Origin: Microvirga arsenatis
GTDB lineage: Bacteria; Pseudomonadota; Alphaproteobacteria; Rhizobiales; Beijerinckiaceae
NCBI RefSeq assembly: GCF_009910705.1
Contig: NZ_JAAAXJ010000002.1
Span: forward strand, 1-64,000
Length of the DNA stretch: 64,000 nt
Direction: 5' to 3'
This document shows positions 60,001-64,000 of this stretch, piece after piece (within the stretch, counting starts at the first letter, position 1; each line of letters begins with the position of its first letter). The translations under genes and the position numbers were made by a program. The notes beneath the pieces are model-generated. The model made no database searches, was not told the DNA's origin, and saw nothing but the letters and a program-made list of their open reading frames with translations.

Positions 60001-61626
60001 ATGGCGGTGAGGCGGCAGGGCCGGATAGGTCTCTTCAAGGGTGCATCCCGCCCCTCGCGCGGACGTCGGGCGTCCCAAGCTCCACGCTCCCCGCTCGCCA
60101 GCGTCCCCTACACCTGGGACATGGCGTCGGACGGGCTGACCTGGGGTCCTGGCGCTGCCGAGGCGCTCGGGATGTCGCCAGGGGACCTGCCGCGGACCGG
60201 CGAAGCCCTCGCCCAGCTGGTCGAGCCAGGATGCGGCCTGTTCCGACGGGAGACCATCGGGTCGGGCGAGGCGCCGGGCCGGGGCTACGAAACCCGCTAT
60301 GCCCTGCGCCTGGCGCCGGACCGCGTGGTGATGGTGGAGGATGCGGGCCGCTGGCAGCCCGACCTCCAGGGGCGCCCCGCCTTCGCCCGCGGCCTGCTGC
60401 GCATCGATGCGGCTGCGCAGGACCTTCTGCCGGCGAGGCTCAAGGCCCGCTCCGAACTCCTGTGCGGCGTCCAGGACGGCATCAACGAGGCGCTCCGGCT
60501 CTCCCAGACCTGCACCCTGATCGTGGGGGCGTTCGAAGGGGACGAGACGGACCCGATGCCCGAGATCGCCCGCAGGCTGCGCCCCATGATGCGCCGCAAC
60601 GACCTCTTCGGGGTTCTCGCGCCCAACCGCTTCGCGCTCGCCCTCACCTGCTGCCCGGTCTCCGACGCGCCGGGCGCCATGCGGCGGCTGAGCGTGCTCC
60701 TGCACGACCACCCGGCGGGAGCCTCCCTGCGCCTGGGCGCCGCCTGCTCGCCGGACCACACCTTCAAGGCCGTCAAGCTGCTGCGCTTTGCCGAGGAGGC
60801 CCTGAGGCGGAGCCTCGAGGGCAGCGAGGCTCAGACCCTCCACGAGGTTCGCCTGGACGCGCCCGCCCCGGCTGCCGCTCAGGCGCCCTTCGACTGGGTG
60901 GCCGCCCTCAACAGCCGCAGCCTCACGCTGGCCTGCCGGCCGGTGGTGGATGCGCAGGCCCGCAGCCTCTGCCTGTTCCAGGCCTGCCCCTCCCTGGGCG
61001 CCGAGGACGGCTCCGCCCTCCCGCTCGGGCCCGTCCCAGCGCTGCCCGAGGCCAATCTCGCCCTGCTCGTGGACGCGCGCATGCTGGAGCTGGCCGCGGA
61101 TCACCTCTCGCGCCATCCAGGCCATCGCCTCGCCCTGCCGATCTCGCCCGAGACCCTGCGCGACAAGGAGTGGCTGCCCATGCTGGCGGCTCATCTCGGG
61201 GCCCGCCCCGGCATCGAGTCCCGGCTCATGGTCGAGGTTTCCGAGGCCGCCCTCGCGGAATGCCGCCGCAGCCTCGGGCGGCTTCATGCCATGAAGGCCC
61301 TCGGCATCGGGGTTGCCCTCGCCGGCTTCGGCTCGGGCCACCTGACGGGCGCCCAGCTGCGCATGCTGCCGATCGACCTCCTGAAGATCGACGGGGTCTT
61401 CATCCAGCCGCTCCAGCGCTCCACCGACGACCGCCTCCACGTGCGCACCCTCGTCGACCGGGCGCAGCATCTCGGCATTGCCACGGCCGCCGAATGGGTG
61501 GACGACGAGGCGACCGCCCGGATGCTGGCCGGCTGGGGCGTGGACTACCTGCAGGGCGCCCTCTTCGGCGAGCCTGAGGTTCTCCGGGAATCGCTTTCCC
61601 CTCAGGCCCGGCTCGGACGGGCCTGA
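60001..61626 (+). CDS. Degenerate GGDEF-EAL protein (catalytically inactive c-di-GMP-type domains)
   Basis: A 541-residue protein. The N-terminal part has a PAS-like segment (residues 40-130), then a GGDEF-like domain where the signature position reads APNRF instead of GGDEF (LFGVLAPNRFALAL near 205). The EAL-like domain lacks EAL: LACRPVVDAQA replaces the EAL-QPI region, ALPISPETL replaces the Asn strand, LAGFGSGHLT replaces DDFG, though KID and AEWVDDEA (AEGVE position) persist in form. It cannot be an active cyclase or phosphodiesterase, and may bind nucleotide or a partner. GAGG 9-12 nt upstream sets ATG 60001. It is probably cytoplasmic. Confidence 0.8.
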   Translation: MAVRRQGRIGLFKGASRPSRGRRASQAPRSPLASVPYTWDMASDGLTWGPGAAEALGMSPGDLPRTGEALAQLVEPGCGLFRRETIGSGEAPGRGYETRYALRLAPDRVVMVEDAGRWQPDLQGRPAFARGLLRIDAAAQDLLPARLKARSELLCGVQDGINEALRLSQTCTLIVGAFEGDETDPMPEIARRLRPMMRRNDLFGVLAPNRFALALTCCPVSDAPGAMRRLSVLLHDHPAGASLRLGAACSPDHTFKAVKLLRFAEEALRRSLEGSEAQTLHEVRLDAPAPAAAQAPFDWVAALNSRSLTLACRPVVDAQARSLCLFQACPSLGAEDGSALPLGPVPALPEANLALLVDARMLELAADHLSRHPGHRLALPISPETLRDKEWLPMLAAHLGARPGIESRLMVEVSEAALAECRRSLGRLHAMKALGIGVALAGFGSGHLTGAQLRMLPIDLLKIDGVFIQPLQRSTDDRLHVRTLVDRAQHLGIATAAEWVDDEATARMLAGWGVDYLQGALFGEPEVLRESLSPQARLGRA

Positions 61627-61633
61627 GCCGGGC

Positions 61634-62452
61634 TCAGGCCGCCGACCGCCGCTTTGGGATCGAGGGGTGGGGGCGCAGATCCGCCGCCGGGTCTCCGGGC
61701 AGCTCGATCCCGAATTCATCCACCAGGACTCGGCAATAGGCATCCTCGTCGGCGATCACACGGGTTTCGGCCGTCCCGCCTCGGACGATCTTCAATTCGT
61801 CGTTGGTCAGCATCACGCGGCGGTCCCGCCCGGCGAGAGCAACCACCCGGTTCTGGTGGAAGAAGGAAGCGGGCGAATGGAAGTGGTAGAAGTTCATCAC
61901 GTCCACGTCGACGGAGTAGCACGGGGTCTCATCGAACCAGTAGAGCGACTTCCAGCCCTCCATGCCCTTCATCTCGAGCTCGAACCCGGCCCCGGCAGCG
62001 TTGACGATGCGATAGGTTTCCCCGCCCGCCCGATGCTCCCGGCCGGGTTCGAGCGGAACGGGCTCGAGCAGGCCGTATCCGCCGAAGCCCACATCGGCAA
62101 TCCACCGGCGCGAGCCGATCTCCACGAGGTTCAGGAGATGGCCGCGGGGGCGCGGCACCTGGGCTCCGAAGGTCACTCGCCCCAGGGCATGCCGGGTCCT
62201 GAAGCCGAGCCCCTCCAGCATGGCGCCGAACAGCCCGTTCTGCTCGAAGCAGTAGCCCCCGCGCCTGTTGAGCACCATCTTCGTGAAGAGGCCCGACACG
62301 TCACTGCCGATGGCTCTCCCGAGATGGATGTCGAGATTCTCGAACGGGATTGCCTCCGCATGGGCCAGGTGGAGGGCAGCGAGCGCCCCCTCGTCAGGCG
62401 TCGCCGAACCGCCGTAGCGGATGCGCTCGAAGTAGCGTTCGATGGACACCAA
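61634..62452 (-). CDS. nat: Arylamine N-acetyltransferase
   Basis: A 272-residue acetyl-CoA-dependent enzyme with the NAT triad: Cys in NRRGGYCFEQNGLF near residue 69, His in PRGHLLNLV near 105 and Asp in WIADVGFGGY near 122. The N-terminal EAIPFENLDIHLG is also typical. NATs acetylate arylamines and hydrazines through a Cys thioester. It converges on the degenerate EAL gene (7-nt gap) and is downstream of phaR on the same strand. The physiological substrate is unknown. Confidence 0.93.
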   Translation of the reverse strand: MVSIERYFERIRYGGSATPDEGALAALHLAHAEAIPFENLDIHLGRAIGSDVSGLFTKMVLNRRGGYCFEQNGLFGAMLEGLGFRTRHALGRVTFGAQVPRPRGHLLNLVEIGSRRWIADVGFGGYGLLEPVPLEPGREHRAGGETYRIVNAAGAGFELEMKGMEGWKSLYWFDETPCYSVDVDVMNFYHFHSPASFFHQNRVVALAGRDRRVMLTNDELKIVRGGTAETRVIADEDAYCRVLVDEFGIELPGDPAADLRPHPSIPKRRSAA

Positions 62453-62517
62453 GGCTTAAACCCTCCGGAAGACCCGTGGAGCCTTCCATAGCAGGGGTCG
62501 TCATGGTGTTACAGGGG

Positions 62518-63093
62518 CTACTTGCTCGCCAGCTTGTCGAGCTTGGCCTGCATGTCGGCCATCTGCCGCTTGAGGGTGTCGAGATCGTTCGTCTCGTCCG
62601 CCTTCGACGCGGGCTTCGCCTCGGCTCCGCCCGAGGCGCCCTGGGCGAAGGGCGAGAACATGCGCATGGCCTCGGTGAAGAAGCCCATGTTCTTGCGCAC
62701 CTGCTCCTCCATGGCCTGGAAGGCCGAAGGGCCGAAGGCCTGCGCCATCTGCTCCCGGAGCTTCTGCTGCTCCTGGGACAGGTTGTTCATGGAAAACTCG
62801 AGATAGCTCGGCACCAGGGCCTGCATGCTGTCGCCGTAGAAGCGGATCAGCTGGCGGAGCACGGTGACCGGCAGGAGGTTCGGTCCCTCCTTGTTCTCCT
62901 GCTCGAAGATGATCTGGGCAAGCACCGAGCGGGTGATCTCCTCGCCGGACTTCGCGTCGTAGACCACGAAGTCCTCGCCCTTGCGCACCATGCCGGCCAG
63001 GTCTTCCAGCGTCACGTAGGTCGAGGTGCCCGTGTGGTAGAGGCGGCGGTTGGCATATTTCTTGATGACCGTCGGTTGTTTGTCCGTCGCCAT
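62518..63093 (-). CDS. phaR: Polyhydroxyalkanoate synthesis repressor PhaR
   Basis: A 191-residue regulator. The PHB/PHA accumulation regulator DNA-binding domain lies at residues about 9-70 (VIKKYANRRLYHTGTSTYVT), followed by the PHB_acc domain (LLPVTVLRQLIRFYGDSMQA) and an amphipathic tail with a coiled coil (DLDTLKRQMADMQAKLDKL). PhaR represses phasin and sometimes PHA biosynthetic genes and is released by binding nascent PHB granules. It is divergent from phbA, sharing a 220-nt intergenic region. The chosen start excludes a 30-residue extension that lacks conserved features. Confidence 0.95.
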   Translation of the reverse strand: MATDKQPTVIKKYANRRLYHTGTSTYVTLEDLAGMVRKGEDFVVYDAKSGEEITRSVLAQIIFEQENKEGPNLLPVTVLRQLIRFYGDSMQALVPSYLEFSMNNLSQEQQKLREQMAQAFGPSAFQAMEEQVRKNMGFFTEAMRMFSPFAQGASGGAEAKPASKADETNDLDTLKRQMADMQAKLDKLASK

Positions 63094-63156
63094 GGGCCCT
63101 GATACGCTCCTGAAAATCCACCGGGCCGCCGTCCCTCCGGAGACCGGCCTTGCCTG

Positions 63157-63184
63157 ATTATAAGCGTTATAACCCGCGAGCAAA
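63157..63184 (-). promoter_or_regulatory. Putative phaR promoter
   Basis: On the minus strand TTTGCT (63184-63179), a 16-nt spacer and a consensus TATAAT (63162-63157) lie 64 nt upstream of the phaR ATG. The -10 region overlaps two TTATAA copies (63158-63163 and 63167-63172). A TTGACA at 63233-63238 on the plus strand may be the -35 for phbA, near a TCCCA-TGGGA inverted repeat (63239-63253). Confidence 0.4.
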
Positions 63185-63313
63185 GCACCAAAAGTCTAAC
63201 GCGCCTTGCGGTTCGCCCGGACCATCCTATCCTTGACATCCCACCCCCTGGGACGTTCATCGGTCACGCACTACATTCGTTCCAGCACCACACGGATCAG
63301 CAAGGAGAGAGGA

Positions 63314-64000
63314 ATGGCCCGAGACAGCATCGTCATCGTCGGCGCGGCGCGCACCCCCGTCGGCTCGTTCAACGGGGCCTTCGCCAACACGCCGGCCCAT
63401 GAGCTCGGCGCCGTCGCGATCAAGGCGGCTCTGGAGCGCGCCAAGGTCGATGGCGGCGAGGTGGACGAGGTGATCCTCGGCCAGATCCTCACGGCCGGCC
63501 AAGGCCAGAACCCGGCCCGCCAGGCGGCCATGGCCTCGGGCGTGCCGCAGGAGAAGACGGCCTGGGCCCTCAACCAGCTCTGCGGCTCGGGGCTGCGCAC
63601 GGTGGCCATCGGCATGCAGCAGATCGCCAACGGGGACGCCGGCATCATCGTGGCCGGCGGCCAGGAATCCATGTCGCTCGCCCCGCACGCGGCGCATATG
63701 CGCTCCGGCACCAAGATGGGCGACTTCAAGCTGGTGGACACCATGCTGAAGGACGGCCTCATGGACGCCTTCAACGGCTACCACATGGGCAACACCGCCG
63801 AGAACGTGGCCCAACGCTGGCAGCTCACCCGCGAGGAGCAGGATCTTTTCGCCACCGCCTCGCAGAACAAGGCCGAGGCTGCGCAGAAGGAGGGCCGCTT
63901 CAAGGACGAGATCGTGCCCGTCACGATCTCCACCCGCAAGGGCGACATCGTCGTCGATCAGGACGAGTACATCCGCGCCGGCACCACGGTCGAGGCGCTC
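63314..64000 (+). CDS. phbA: Acetyl-CoA acetyltransferase (beta-ketothiolase), 5' part
   Basis: The first 229 codons of a thiolase; the gene continues past base 64000. It starts MARDSIVIVGAARTPVGSFN, has the acyl-enzyme Cys in NQLCGSGLRTVA near residue 90 and GGQESMSLAPHAAHMRSG near 115. The C-terminal His and second Cys are outside the window. It condenses two acetyl-CoA to acetoacetyl-CoA, the first step of PHB synthesis (and works in reverse in degradation). AAGGAGAGAGGA lies just upstream of the ATG. Divergence from phaR supports the PHB role; phbB would be expected downstream. Confidence 0.95.
   Translation, partial: MARDSIVIVGAARTPVGSFNGAFANTPAHELGAVAIKAALERAKVDGGEVDEVILGQILTAGQGQNPARQAAMASGVPQEKTAWALNQLCGSGLRTVAIGMQQIANGDAGIIVAGGQESMSLAPHAAHMRSGTKMGDFKLVDTMLKDGLMDAFNGYHMGNTAENVAQRWQLTREEQDLFATASQNKAEAAQKEGRFKDEIVPVTISTRKGDIVVDQDEYIRAGTTVEAL

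Noticed and set aside
1-64000. tRNA genes, CRISPR arrays, insertion sequences or prophage
   Set aside because: No tRNA-like cloverleaf, repeat-spacer pattern, transposase or phage structural gene was recognised when reading both strands; a tRNA scan could still find one missed by eye.

Overview
The window is high-GC, densely coded DNA of an alphaproteobacterium. The gene set points to the order Hyphomicrobiales (Rhizobiales), possibly near Microvirga or Methylobacterium: PhaR next to PhbA, L32 beside a degenerate EAL protein, a Rhizobiales-type PfkB kinase, an ETF-beta-type lysine methyltransferase, an HWE histidine kinase and a TPP-riboswitch thiBPQ operon. The lineage is inferred from family resemblance. 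I see no rRNA, tRNA, CRISPR array, insertion sequence or phage. The stretch looks like ordinary chromosome with several specialised operons.

Layout. 1-6.9 kb: the end of a pentonate-type sugar-acid operon (aldehyde dehydrogenase, FAH-family dehydratase), a LOG-family protein, a chromate resistance pair (rhodanese/ChrB-C fusion plus ChrA), an SDR protein lacking the usual catalytic residues and a DHDPS-like lyase. 7-13.8 kb: PEP carboxylase, a short Hsp70-like ATPase and Tex. 13.8-17.3 kb: TPP riboswitch and thiBPQ.

17.3-29.3 kb is the most interesting block, a peptidoglycan amino-sugar and muropeptide catabolic locus. It holds a GlcNAc-kinase-like BadF protein, a GntR regulator, a SIS-type glucosamine-6-phosphate deaminase, NagA, a GNAT coupled to an oligopeptide-type ABC importer (binding protein and two permeases, no ATPase), AnmK, a beta-lactamase-fold hydrolase resembling Bacillus AmiE, MurQ and a second BadF kinase. 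The word TGGTATGA occurs in all three promoter regions of the block. Together the enzymes could take imported muropeptide or anhydroMurNAc to GlcNAc-6-P, glucosamine-6-P and fructose-6-P.

29.3-40.7 kb: a PfkB kinase, an HWE histidine kinase, release factor 3, a 24-codon micro-ORF whose Shine-Dalgarno region is a 17-nt complement of the 16S rRNA 3' end, and a trehalose operon (membrane-anchored GT20 synthase, OtsB, GH15 hydrolase, glucokinase, AstE-like deacylase). 41-53 kb: a type I secretion ABC/HlyD pair, a membrane coiled-coil protein, a cyanide-insensitive-type bd oxidase with a small DUF2474 subunit, an MBL hydrolase, topoisomerase IB, SemiSWEET, a glycosyltransferase and a methyltransferase. 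53-64 kb: a Fur-family (Zur-like) regulator, IspG, Kup, a prenyl synthase opposite MtgA, L32, a degenerate GGDEF-EAL protein, arylamine N-acetyltransferase, and PhaR divergent from PhbA, which runs off the end.
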